Under the pieces are notes generated by a model. The model was not told the origin of the DNA. It ran no database searches and saw only the letters and a list, made by a program, of their open reading frames with translations. Positions 50,533-58,236 of a stretch of DNA of 64,000 nt are shown here, in pieces (the first letter of the stretch is position 1; each line of letters begins with the position of its first letter). The stretch is from assembly GCF_041200025.1 (NCBI RefSeq), contig NZ_CP165628.1, positions 2,294,001-2,358,000 on the forward strand. The letters run 5' to 3'. This DNA comes from Rouxiella sp. WC2420. Its GTDB lineage: Bacteria; Pseudomonadota; Gammaproteobacteria; Enterobacterales; Enterobacteriaceae. The translations under genes were made by a program, and so were the position numbers.

Positions 50533-52050
50533 ATGCTTAACTTATCGGTTGCCAATGCAATAGATCGCAAGTCGCAGGGTTCATTACAGTCAAAACTGCG
50601 CGAAAAAATTTCTGAGGCGATAGCTAAAGGGGATTACGAGCAGGGGCAAACTCTGCCATCCACTCGCATTATGGCCGAGCAGCTGAAGATATCTCGCAAT
50701 ACCGTGACGCTGGTCTACGAAGAGCTGGCGGCGGAAGGCGTCTTGATTTCCGAACACCGGCGCGGTTTTTACGTTGCGCCAGATGCCATGGCAAGGTTGC
50801 CACAAAGTCGGCCTGTGGAGGAGGTTTCGCCGTCGGTTGACTGGGACAGCAAGCTGGTTATCAATCCTGCCGCGATGGAGCACATTACTCATCCACAGGA
50901 TTGGCGGAGCAAAAAATATACCTTTATGTACGGCCAGCATGACCGCTGGATCTTTCCAATCTCCAGCTGGCGAAAATGCAGCCGCGATTCGCTGTCACTG
51001 CATGATATGTATGACTGGACCGTGGATTATGTCGACGAAGATGACCCTGTATTGTTGGATGCGTTTCGCCGTCGCGTTTTGCCAAGGCGCGGATTTACGG
51101 CCCATACCCAGGAAGTGCTGGTTACCGTGGGCGCCCAGCATGCACTATTTTTGGCAATCCAATGTTTAATCCGCCCGGGAATGGTGGTTGGCATTGAGGA
51201 CCCGTCGTACCCCGATGTACGTAACCTGATGATTTTCCACGGCGCAGTGCTTAAACCGCTGCCGGTCGATGAAGACGGGCTGATTATCGGCGATGCGCTG
51301 GTGGGTTGCGATATTCTTTACGTCACCCCAAGTCACCAGTCACCGACAACCGTGACGTTGTCACATTCTCGACGTCGTGAGCTGCTGCAAATGGCTAAAG
51401 ATCACGACTTTATTATCATTGAGGATGATTACGACACTGAATCGCGATTTGGCCGTTTTCCTTCCAGCGCGTTGAAATCTGCCGATACAGATGGCCGCGT
51501 GGTGTATGTCACTAGCCTGTCAAAGCTGCTGTCGCCCGGCCTGCGAGTTGGATTTTTAGTCGGTCCGCTGCCGTTTATTCGACAGGCCCGCGCGCTGCGC
51601 AGGATGAGCATTCGTCACCCGGCGGCAAATAACCAGCGCACCGTCGCGCTGTTTCTGAAAGGGGGCTATTACGAGTCGCTTCTCAAGCGCTTTCACGAAG
51701 AATACGAACTGCGCTGGCATACCCTGCAACAGGCACTCAGGCAGTATATTCCGCTGGCCGAAGTGGCAAGTTCTGAAGGTGGCAGCTCGGTGTGGCTGCG
51801 CTTTCCCGAGGAGATCAATACTCGTGAGCTTTCGCAACGAGCTTACCAGAGAGACGTTTATATTCAGCCCGGTGAAAGCTATTTCTTACAGTCTGCCAAT
51901 AAATTAACCTCGCGGCCAACTCACTACATGCGTATTGGTTTTTCATCAATCAAAGTGGAAGACATCGCCGACGGCATAGCTATCGTCGGCGATGTGGTAG
52001 ATGAAATGCTGGCTGAATCAGCTCCCCAGCACAATCACGCGATCGGCTGA
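50533..52050 (+). CDS. MocR-family (GntR-aminotransferase) transcriptional regulator
   Basis: A 505-residue PLP-dependent regulator of the MocR/PdxR/GabR type. The GntR winged helix is about residues 17-83 (LREKISEAIAKGDYEQGQTL, then SRNTVTLVYEELAAEGVL). The class I aminotransferase-like domain follows, with LYVTPSHQSPTTVTLS, IIIEDDYDTESRF and the PLP lysine in YVTSLSKLLSPGLRVGF. It may control hyuAB upstream, or, like GabR, the gab genes, which begin 11 kb downstream beyond the microcin island. The last 33 bp run antisense to the 3' end of the exporter gene, so the tail ESAPQHNHAIG probably arose at the island junction. Confidence 0.9.
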   Translation: MLNLSVANAIDRKSQGSLQSKLREKISEAIAKGDYEQGQTLPSTRIMAEQLKISRNTVTLVYEELAAEGVLISEHRRGFYVAPDAMARLPQSRPVEEVSPSVDWDSKLVINPAAMEHITHPQDWRSKKYTFMYGQHDRWIFPISSWRKCSRDSLSLHDMYDWTVDYVDEDDPVLLDAFRRRVLPRRGFTAHTQEVLVTVGAQHALFLAIQCLIRPGMVVGIEDPSYPDVRNLMIFHGAVLKPLPVDEDGLIIGDALVGCDILYVTPSHQSPTTVTLSHSRRRELLQMAKDHDFIIIEDDYDTESRFGRFPSSALKSADTDGRVVYVTSLSKLLSPGLRVGFLVGPLPFIRQARALRRMSIRHPAANNQRTVALFLKGGYYESLLKRFHEEYELRWHTLQQALRQYIPLAEVASSEGGSSVWLRFPEEINTRELSQRAYQRDVYIQPGESYFLQSANKLTSRPTHYMRIGFSSIKVEDIADGIAIVGDVVDEMLAESAPQHNHAIG

Positions 52051-54120
52051 GGCAATCGTTGAAGGGCGGTGAGCAATGATTATGCGAGTCACTTTTAGCG
52101 CCGCAATCGAAGCATTGATATGAGCCTCGTTTTCGACATCAAGATGGCTGGTAGCTTCATCGAGGAACAAAATGCTCGGGCGGCGATACAGTGCCCGGGC
52201 AATCAGCAAACGCTGTTTTTGCCCACCGGACAGGCTGCCGCCCAGCTCGCTTATCAACGTTTCATAGCCCATTGGCATGGCTAAAATATCGTCATGAATA
52301 TTCGCGCGGCGGGCGCATTCCAGCAGGTGCTCAGGCTCGTTTTGTTCCTCAAAGCTGGCAATGTTTTCGGCAATTGAACCGGCAAACAGCGTATCTTCCT
52401 GCAACACACAGGCAATACAGGCGCGGTAATTGTTTACGCCAACTTTGCTGATATCCATTCCGTTGAGTTTGACTTCTCCGGCGGTGGGCAACAACAGACC
52501 CGACAACAGCTTCATCAAGGTGGTTTTCCCAGTCCCCGACGGGCCGGTTATCGCCACGCTTTCGCCTGCCGTCACGCTAAGGTTGAGATTGTTAATCAGC
52601 GGGGCGGACAGCACATCGTACTGGAAGGATACATTTTGCACCTCCAGACCCGCGGCTTCACCCACGCGCAGCAGCGGGCGCTCAGGGATATAATGCTCTT
52701 CCTCGGTGAGAGCAATGTCTGCAATACGCTCGGAATGCAGCGACAGCATGCGCAGCTGTAGCACCATATCCAGCAGGTTGGCGGCGCGGTCTGAAAACTG
52801 CCCGCGATAGGTGTTAAACGCCACAAACATACCCAGCGTCATATGGCCGTCAATCACCTGACTCGCGCCGAGCCACAGCAGAGCAATTTGGTCGAGAGTC
52901 GCAATCAAAGTATTGCCGCCCTGAAACAGCATCTCGTAACGCGTTTTTCGCACCGTGGCGTTGGCGGTATCAATATTCATATTCAGCCAACGCTGCGCGC
53001 GGTTTGAGGAAAGCCCCAACGCTTTTAAGGTGCCCATGCCGTACAGCGTTTCCATAAAGTGCGAGCTGGCACGAGCATTTTTCACCAACTGCTCCTCGGC
53101 TATCTGGCGATAAGTTGGATAGGTTGCCAGGCGGAATAAACAGTAAAGGGTAGTGAAACCGAGGATAACCCACACCAGCCAGCCGCCGTACAGAATCATC
53201 ATCACCAACAGTCCGACCGACATTATGCCGTCCATCAGGCTATTGACGACGTTGGAGGTCAGCGTGGTGCGCAAAGTGTCGAGTGAAACAAAGCGCGATT
53301 GAATGTCGCCGAGTTTACGTTTCTCAAAATAGGCCAGCGGCAGGGCAAGCAGGTGATCAAACAGGCGCGCTTTCCATTGCACGTCTATCAGAGTCGTCAT
53401 TACCAGCTGAGTCCAGGATTTTAGAATACTGATGCCGGTGCGAAATATCACGAACAGCAGCAGGCCAAGACAGATAAGCGTGAGCAGGTTGGGGTCCTGC
53501 GCCGGGATCACATGGTCCATCACCAACTGCATACCGACCGGTAACAGCAGATTTACCGCCTCTATCATCAGCGAGAAACAAAACAGTTTGGTCAAGGTAG
53601 CAAAAATGCCGCTGACATTGCTCGCCATCTTGCGCAGATTGAGCCGGTTGGTGTTCTTTTTATGGCTAAAATTGGCATCTGGCCATAGCTCGAGCGCAAC
53701 GCCGGTAAAGTGCGCCGAGACTTCCTGCAAGCCCAACACGCGCCGCCCGAACGCCGGATCATGCACCACAATTCGCCCGCGTTTGGCGGAGAGCAGCACC
53801 ACAAAATGATTCATGTCCCAGTGCAAAATGCACGGCGTCTTAAGCTCGATAAGTTCGTCGATATCCAAACGTAGCGCACGAGATTTTAAATTCAGCTGCT
53901 GAGTCACCGCCATCAGGGTTTTCAGCGTGACGCCGCGAGTGGAAACGTCAAACTGCTGGCGCAGCGTGAGCAGGTCAGTCTGTAATCCGTGATAACCACA
54001 AATCATTGCCACACAGGCTAGCCCGCACTCAGCCGCTTCGGTCTGAATGATTTGTGGCACTCGGCGGCGAAAGCTGAAATGTAATTTTTGTACGAGTTCG
54101 TCTAACTGCGCTTTATTCAT
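52018..54120 (-). CDS. C39-peptidase ABC exporter of double-glycine peptides (copy 1)
   Basis: A 700-residue exporter of the CvaB/MchF type, which cuts double-glycine leaders and exports the peptide through a HlyD-type adaptor and TolC. The N-terminal C39 peptidase has the Cys in QTEAAECGLACVAM (C32), His in HWDMNHFVVL (H105) and Asp in VVHDPAFG (D121). The membrane domain is about 165-450. The ATPase has GPSGTGKTTLMKLLSGL, LSGGQKQRLLIARAL, ILFLDEATSHLD and IIIAHRPST. The ATG overlaps the adaptor stop by one base (TAATG). It is very like the second copy at 58570-60672. All catalytic residues are intact. Confidence 0.95.
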   Translation of the reverse strand: MNKAQLDELVQKLHFSFRRRVPQIIQTEAAECGLACVAMICGYHGLQTDLLTLRQQFDVSTRGVTLKTLMAVTQQLNLKSRALRLDIDELIELKTPCILHWDMNHFVVLLSAKRGRIVVHDPAFGRRVLGLQEVSAHFTGVALELWPDANFSHKKNTNRLNLRKMASNVSGIFATLTKLFCFSLMIEAVNLLLPVGMQLVMDHVIPAQDPNLLTLICLGLLLFVIFRTGISILKSWTQLVMTTLIDVQWKARLFDHLLALPLAYFEKRKLGDIQSRFVSLDTLRTTLTSNVVNSLMDGIMSVGLLVMMILYGGWLVWVILGFTTLYCLFRLATYPTYRQIAEEQLVKNARASSHFMETLYGMGTLKALGLSSNRAQRWLNMNIDTANATVRKTRYEMLFQGGNTLIATLDQIALLWLGASQVIDGHMTLGMFVAFNTYRGQFSDRAANLLDMVLQLRMLSLHSERIADIALTEEEHYIPERPLLRVGEAAGLEVQNVSFQYDVLSAPLINNLNLSVTAGESVAITGPSGTGKTTLMKLLSGLLLPTAGEVKLNGMDISKVGVNNYRACIACVLQEDTLFAGSIAENIASFEEQNEPEHLLECARRANIHDDILAMPMGYETLISELGGSLSGGQKQRLLIARALYRRPSILFLDEATSHLDVENEAHINASIAALKVTRIIIAHRPSTIASADRVIVLGS

Positions 54121-55403
54121 TATTCATTCACCGGTCCGGTAATACTTTTCTTCAAGCTGTAATAAGGGGAAAGCATCCATTGATATAGCGGGCGTTTTTC
54201 GAGGAACAGCGTGGATTCCGCCTGCATGCCGCTGGATAAAGCTAAAGGTTGTCCGTGCCAGCTAAGCGAGCCTTTATCAAGCGCTACAATGGCCTTGAAA
54301 TAACTGCCATCGGTAACCTGATTCTGGCGAGGCGCACTCACATAGCCCGACATTTCTTTTGCCGTACTTGGCGCACTGGCGACCGAAATTATCTTTCCAG
54401 GGAATTGGCCATATTTTTGGAATGGGAACGCGGCGTAGCTGACATTAATTTTTTCGCCCAGTTGCACGTAAGGGCGGCTTGCATCAGGCAGCCAGGCAAC
54501 CAGATAAAAGGCGTGTTCACTCTCTGGCACCAGCTGCACCAGGCTGTCACCGGTATTGACCATTTGGCCCGGCGTTACGCTCAGTGAAGAGATATTTCCT
54601 GCCGTCGGAGCAGTGATGATAATTAGATTTCTTGCATTAGCTTCGGCAAGATCGCGGTCCAGCGTTTGCTGTTGATAAAGCGATTGCGAGATCTGATTAT
54701 CAAACTCGGCCGCTTTGGTCACTTTCTGACTTTGCAGATTGCTAATCTGGAGTGACTGCTGAATAACCTGTGCAGTAAGGCTTTGGAACGAACTCTGCTG
54801 CTGGTAATAAAGGTAGCGCTGGTTATTTAGCTGGTCGGTAGTAATCAGACCTTTTTTAAGCGACACATTATAAGAGTCAAGACTTTTGCCCATCGACTCT
54901 AACCCTTGCCTGGCGGAGGCGACCATTTTATTCAGGCCAATCTGTGCCTGCTGGTATTGCTCAAGCTGCTGCTGGAGATTATCTAACGTGGCCTGCTTAT
55001 TATTTCGTTGCTGAGAGATAATGTTGTCCAACTGCAACTTCTGCTTATTGATAGCATCAAGCGTTGAGGTACTGACATTACCTGATTGTGAAATCTGGCT
55101 GACATCTATTTTATAAAGCGGAGTGCCGGCAGCGACCTGTTGTCCATTTTTAACCAGCAGTTTGGAAATGACACCTTGCTGAGGTGAGAACAGGTTAATC
55201 GTGTAGGGCTGGGTAATGACTTCGGCACTGACGTTAATTCGGCGAGTGTAGTTTGCAAACGTCAGAAATAGCAGCAGCAATACAAGGAATGTACTGGTTA
55301 AGGATAAAGTAATCCATAGTGGCCAGCCTTTAAGCAGTAGCGCTTTGCCTAGCCACTGAGTTTGTTGCTGAGTGGCAACTTCCTTACGGAAAAGTGCAGA
55401 CAT
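54120..55403 (-). CDS. HlyD-family adaptor for peptide export (copy 1)
   Basis: A 427-residue periplasmic adaptor of the CvaA/MchE type. It starts at the ATG at 55403; the frame extends one TTG codon further. One membrane helix (about residues 28-50, ITLSLTSTFLVLLLLFLTF) is followed by a lipoyl-like half (LFSPQQGVISKLLVKNGQQV). A long Gln-rich coiled-coil hairpin of about 130 residues follows (LQQQLEQYQQAQIGLNKMV, then LYYQQQSSFQSLTAQVIQQS). It ends with the second lipoyl half and beta-barrel (TAPTAGNISSLSVTPGQMVN). It links the ABC exporter to TolC, which is not encoded here. It follows a peptide gene and a hairpin, and is coupled to the exporter gene. Confidence 0.93.
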   Translation of the reverse strand: MSALFRKEVATQQQTQWLGKALLLKGWPLWITLSLTSTFLVLLLLFLTFANYTRRINVSAEVITQPYTINLFSPQQGVISKLLVKNGQQVAAGTPLYKIDVSQISQSGNVSTSTLDAINKQKLQLDNIISQQRNNKQATLDNLQQQLEQYQQAQIGLNKMVASARQGLESMGKSLDSYNVSLKKGLITTDQLNNQRYLYYQQQSSFQSLTAQVIQQSLQISNLQSQKVTKAAEFDNQISQSLYQQQTLDRDLAEANARNLIIITAPTAGNISSLSVTPGQMVNTGDSLVQLVPESEHAFYLVAWLPDASRPYVQLGEKINVSYAAFPFQKYGQFPGKIISVASAPSTAKEMSGYVSAPRQNQVTDGSYFKAIVALDKGSLSWHGQPLALSSGMQAESTLFLEKRPLYQWMLSPYYSLKKSITGPVNE

Positions 55404-55431
55404 CAAAATACTCTGGTAGAAGCGATTAAAT

Positions 55432-55455
55432 CACCTGCAGCCTGAACTGCAGGTG
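55432..55455 (-). terminator. Hairpin between peptide 1 gene and adaptor gene
   Basis: CACCTGCAG (55432-55440) and CTGCAGGTG (55447-55455) pair perfectly with a 6-base loop. It lies 79 bp beyond the stop of the peptide gene and before the adaptor gene. No U-run follows, so it may act as a partial terminator or mRNA stabiliser that favours peptide over exporter expression. Confidence 0.55.
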
Positions 55456-55533
55456 GAAGAATATCTCTTACTAGTTATTCAAAATGGCTTGAATATTGAC
55501 GAGTAGGAGACAGACATATATTTATTTCAGATA

Positions 55534-55752
55534 TTAAACCAGCTCTGAAACTGCAGCAGGAATACCCAGGTCGTTCAAAGCTGCGCCAACATCGGATACG
55601 GTGGTGCCAAGAATATTAGGAACAGTGCTAGTAACAACAGTTCCTACTGTACCTAATGCAACACCTACGGTGCTCGCAACATTACCCAACAGGCTTGACA
55701 GCAAACCGCCGCCCGCAACTTGCTCAACTTCGATAGTGTTTAGTTCTTTCAT
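55534..55752 (-). CDS. Double-glycine leader peptide precursor 1 (candidate microcin)
   Basis: A 72-residue precursor. The leader MKELNTIEVEQVAGG is 15 residues, the same length and layout as the microcin V leader (Leu4, Glu8, Val12, Gly14-Gly15), and ends at the predicted C39 cleavage point. The 57-residue mature part begins GLLSSLLGNVASTVGVALG, is rich in Gly, Val, Ser, Thr and Leu, has no Cys, Lys or Arg, and contains GxxxGxxG spacing and a VPN motif shared with peptides 2 and 3. GGAG precedes the ATG. It is the peptide gene nearest the copy-1 exporter. A bacteriocin role is inferred from leader and context. Confidence 0.85.
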   Translation of the reverse strand: MKELNTIEVEQVAGGGLLSSLLGNVASTVGVALGTVGTVVTSTVPNILGTTVSDVGAALNDLGIPAAVSELV

Positions 55753-55841
55753 AATAATCTCCGAAATTAATAATAGATGCTTAACTACAGTCGCTGATTA
55801 TTTCCTCATGCATCAGCAAGTAACCCCTTGCGACCTTGGAT

Positions 55842-55904
55842 TCACTCTAAACTATCTAATTGAATTTGGCTTATTCTATCGTAAGAAAAGTTAAAAATTC
55901 TTTA
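55842..55904 (-). promoter_or_regulatory. Conserved 63-bp upstream element, copy P1
   Basis: Read on the minus strand it runs from TAAAGAATTTTTAAC to GATAGTTTAGAGTGA. Its near edge is 89 bp before the start of peptide gene 1. It aligns without gaps to the elements at 56781-56843 (51 of 63 identical by eye) and 58237-58299 (46 of 63). TAGAAT in the middle could be a -10 box, but no good -35 is present. AAAGAAT and GTTTAGAGT are identical in all three. Probably the promoter plus a regulator site. Confidence 0.65.
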
Positions 55905-56508
55905 TAAATTTCAAATGGCGGTGTTTAAGCCTGATTATAAAGTTAATGCCACTCTTTTGACGGAAAACCCCGCCGCGTTCCTAGACCTTTCTTGTAGAGA
56001 TAATACATTAATTTTACTTTATATTTCAATTATTAGATATCCATTTAGCTTAAGTAAATAAGCCATGAGCCAAAGGAGGTATTCTGCTGGTGATTTATTG
56101 AGCATTGGCGGCAGGGAACTATTGTAACTTTTTGTTAAAATTGAAATATTATTTCAGTTAGAAACTATTGTCTGGGTGTTTAGTAGAGCGACAAATCTAC
56201 TACGGCAGATTGATGCAGTGGATGTTGCCAGGAGAAATACAGTTGGATTCGTATTGTATTAATAAGTGTAGGGAATTGATGGGTGATTCAGATATTAAAA
56301 ATGCACGGGCAATCACACTTTTATTCAGACTGAATTTAAGCAGTGCAAGGCAGAGCAGTTCAATAAAATATTTAGTTGGGAGTATTGAGCGGAACTAATT
56401 TGGCCTTTTTGTTCCCCCAACAAAAGAAGCTGCAGGGGGAACAGTGTCATATGCTGGTAATAAAGCGTTGGCTTGCTGATTTACTAGTATATGACATCGA
56501 TACAATTC
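55905..56508. other. Non-coding gap between peptide genes 1 and 2
   Basis: About 600 bp of AT-rich DNA. Block TACATTAATTTTACTTTATA at 56004-56023 recurs at the same distance upstream of P2 and P3. A 61-codon ATG frame ending at 56398 (plus strand, begins MQWMLPGEIQLDSYC) has no good ribosome-binding site. It is noted only as the sole plus-strand candidate for a small immunity gene. A hairpin at 56411-56442 closes the region. Confidence 0.5.
56411..56442 (-). terminator. Hairpin after peptide gene 2
   Basis: GTTCCCCC (56411-56418) pairs with GGGGGAAC (56435-56442) across a 16-base loop, 66 bp past the stop of peptide gene 2. The stem is GC-rich but no U-run follows on the minus strand. Confidence 0.55.
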
Positions 56509-56691
56509 TTAGAACAAAGCAGTCAGGATACCGTTAACACCTGTCGCAACGCTTGAAACGGCGTTAGGAATAGTCGTTTGAACCAGTTCATTAACCAGTG
56601 GGTTAACAGTGCTAGCGACTTCACCCAACAGGTCTGACACTAAACCGCCACCAGCAACCTGTTCAACTTCCATAGTATTGAGTTCTTTCAT
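56509..56691 (-). CDS. Double-glycine leader peptide precursor 2 (candidate microcin)
   Basis: A 60-residue precursor from the ATG at 56691, which has GAGG six bases upstream; the frame opens further out but without a site. Leader MKELNTMEVEQVAGG (15 residues) is nearly the same as in peptide 1. The 45-residue mature part starts GLVSDLLGEVASTVNPLVNE and ends GVNGILTALF. It has no Cys, Lys or Arg and is acidic. It shares GL(V/L)S-LLG-VASTV with peptide 1 and IPNAVSSV with peptide 3 (VPNALTSV). It is a single-gene unit between element P2 and a hairpin. Confidence 0.85.
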   Translation of the reverse strand: MKELNTMEVEQVAGGGLVSDLLGEVASTVNPLVNELVQTTIPNAVSSVATGVNGILTALF

Positions 56692-56780
56692 AGTAACCTC
56701 AGGTATAGTTAACAAAAGTTTAATTGTGATCCTGCAAACAATGTAAGGATTACGCTGTTTGGTTCTTTCCGACCACTCAA

Positions 56781-56843
56781 TCACTCTAAACTATCTTCTT
56801 AAAATTGGCATATTATTTCGTTATAAAAGTTTTAAATTCTTTG
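56781..56843 (-). promoter_or_regulatory. Conserved 63-bp upstream element, copy P2
   Basis: Read on the minus strand it runs from CAAAGAATTTAAAAC to GATAGTTTAGAGTGA, 89 bp before peptide gene 2, exactly the spacing of P1 to gene 1. The A/T block TAACATTAATTAAATTTATA recurs about 100 bp further upstream (56942-56961), as at P1 and P3. The peptide gene and at least 260 bp of upstream DNA were therefore probably duplicated together. Confidence 0.65.
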
Positions 56844-57325
56844 TGGTTTGTAATTTATGGTTTTTTATTTTATCTATAATCAAATCATCAACGTATTGGT
56901 CGAAATGGCCGATCGGCCTCCTAGGGAGTGAATGTAATTTTTAACATTAATTAAATTTATATTTTATTTTTGTGATATCTATTTTACTTAAGTATATAAG
57001 TAGGGTGGGTGATTTTTGAGCAATCTGGTTGCATTCTGTGATCTAGGTCTGAAAAAAATATGTAACTCATTGTTAGTTATGAAATGTGGTTAGGCAGGAA
57101 GCTAAAATTACCGATAAAAGTGCAGAGTTGAGTTCGAGGGTAGTTTGGGCAGAATGTAGGCGAATAAGGCGCGCCTTGGTACAAACTTGCGCAGGAGGAA
57201 ACTAAGACATAAAGATAATCCACCTGCTGGTTAAACAGCAGGTGGTCGACATAACCCATATCAGCTATTAATGGAGGTTTTAATAGCCAGTTAATTGAGT
57301 TGCATAATGCCGTTGCTACTAAATT
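56844..57325. other. Non-coding gap between peptide genes 2 and 3
   Basis: About 480 bp, AT-rich, similar in part to the 55905-56508 gap (CTTAAGTA near 56985 and near 56049, and GTGATTT before TTGAGCA in both). A perfect 12-bp palindrome GGCCGATCGGCC is at 56907-56918. A 60-codon minus-strand frame at 57077-57259 overlaps the hairpin at 57220-57245 and is not believed. No immunity gene was recognised. Confidence 0.5.
57220..57245 (-). terminator. Hairpin after peptide gene 3
   Basis: CCACCTGCTG (57220-57229), loop GTTAAA, CAGCAGGTGG (57236-57245): a perfect 10-bp stem 80 bp past the stop of peptide gene 3. Its core CACCTGC resembles the hairpin at 55432-55455. No U-run. Confidence 0.6.
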
Positions 57326-57508
57326 TTAGGCCAAGGTTGAAAATAGGCTGGTAGCCGCTGTTTCAACACTGGTTAATGCATTCGGAACAGAGATTGCCAG
57401 CACTTGGTGTAATAATGGGTCCAAAGCACTAACAACATCATTCACTGCACTGATAGCTAAACCGCCGCCAGCAACTTGTTCAGTTTCAATAGAATTGAGT
57501 TCTTTCAT
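57326..57508 (-). CDS. Double-glycine leader peptide precursor 3 (candidate microcin)
   Basis: A 60-residue precursor from the ATG at 57508, with TGGAG six bases upstream. Leader MKELNSIETEQVAGG (15 residues). The mature part is 45 residues, starting GLAISAVNDVVSALDPLLHQ and ending ATSLFSTLA, without Cys, Lys or Arg. VPNALTSV aligns with IPNAVSSV of peptide 2. No conserved 63-bp element lies directly upstream, so it is probably the last gene of a transcript starting at P3 and covering peptides 5, 4 and 3. Confidence 0.83.
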   Translation of the reverse strand: MKELNSIETEQVAGGGLAISAVNDVVSALDPLLHQVLAISVPNALTSVETAATSLFSTLA

Positions 57509-57717
57509 CTCAGTCTCCAGGATTTTAAAAAATTGATATGCAATGGCTAATGGTTTCAACAGTAATTGACAGGTCACTGATGTTACTTAAGCAAGCAAGG
57601 CTGGGTTGCCAACGTGAGTCATAATATACGCAGGCGCGACTCTGTCTGCGTCTAAATGAAACAGCATCATTGGTCACAGGCAAATTAAGCGTATTTATTA
57701 AATGTCCAACCCTCGGT

Positions 57718-57909
57718 TTAGAAGGTGATTAACGATTTTAAAATACTGTCGACATCAATTTCTGCAAATTGTACGGTTTGTCCTACAACTGGGCTGATCG
57801 CGTTACTTATTGCGTCATTTGTGCTGCCCAGAACAGTTCCCAGCAGATCGGTGATAACGCCACCGGCCCCGGCAACTTGATCAATTTCAGTAACATTGAG
57901 TTCTTTCAT
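57718..57909 (-). CDS. Double-glycine-type leader peptide precursor 4 (candidate microcin)
   Basis: A 63-residue precursor with GGAG before the ATG. Leader MKELNVTEIDQVAGA: positions 14-15 are Gly-Ala followed by Gly-Gly, so cleavage may be after GA (same leader length as the others) or after GG two residues later. The mature part starts around GGVITDLLGTVLGSTNDAIS and ends DSILKSLITF, with one Lys and no Cys. It is clearly a paralogue of peptide 5 encoded just upstream (SPxVGQTVQ, D-V-D-x-hydrophobic-LK-x-LITF in both). The two may work as a pair. Confidence 0.83.
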   Translation of the reverse strand: MKELNVTEIDQVAGAGGVITDLLGTVLGSTNDAISNAISPVVGQTVQFAEIDVDSILKSLITF

Positions 57910-57955
57910 GCCAGTCTCCAGGATTAGCGTATTTAATAAGCGTTAGACCTAGGAT

Positions 57956-58135
57956 TTAAAAGGTGATTAACAACTTTAAAAGTCCATCGACATCATTGTC
58001 TAAAGATTGCACGGTTTGTCCTACCAATGGGCTAACAACATTACTTACAGCGCCAATAACAGTGCCCAATGTGTCGGTAAGAAAACCACCAGCACCTACA
58101 ACTTGTTCAACTTCCATAGTGTCTAGAACTTTCAT
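57956..58135 (-). CDS. Double-glycine-type leader peptide precursor 5, 59 residues (candidate microcin)
   Basis: Read by hand from the ATG at 58135-58133 to TAA at 57958-57956; it falls below a 60-residue cut-off. GAGG lies before the start. Leader MKVLDTMEVEQVVGA with Gly-Gly following, as in peptide 4. The mature part begins GGFLTDTLGTVIGAVSNVVS and ends GLLKLLITF. It has one Lys and no Cys. It aligns along its length with peptide 4. It is the first gene after element P3. A plus-strand frame over the same bases is only its shadow. Confidence 0.83.
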   Translation of the reverse strand: MKVLDTMEVEQVVGAGGFLTDTLGTVIGAVSNVVSPLVGQTVQSLDNDVDGLLKLLITF

Positions 58136-58236
58136 AATAACCTCGAGAAATTATCAATTAATACTGGATTAATATTTGAAAGGCAGCTGAGGTTAATTTT
58201 CAGCTTGCCGCATAGCTGCTCCTTGCAACTACGCAT

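Noticed and set aside
56168-56398. 76-codon plus-strand frame as a possible immunity protein
   Set aside because: It begins with TTG; the first ATG gives 61 codons without a ribosome-binding site. Kept only as a weak candidate in the gap note.
56907-56918. GGCCGATCGGCC palindrome as an operator
   Set aside because: Only one copy, no equivalent near the other peptide genes, and a 12-bp palindrome can occur by chance.
57077-57259. 60-codon minus-strand frame as a possible immunity protein
   Set aside because: It overlaps the perfect hairpin at 57220-57245, lacks a ribosome-binding site and has no membrane-protein character expected of an immunity protein.
57963-58172. 69-codon plus-strand frame among the peptide genes
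   Set aside because: It is antisense to the 59-residue precursor at 57956-58135, which has leader, ribosome-binding site and a paralogue.
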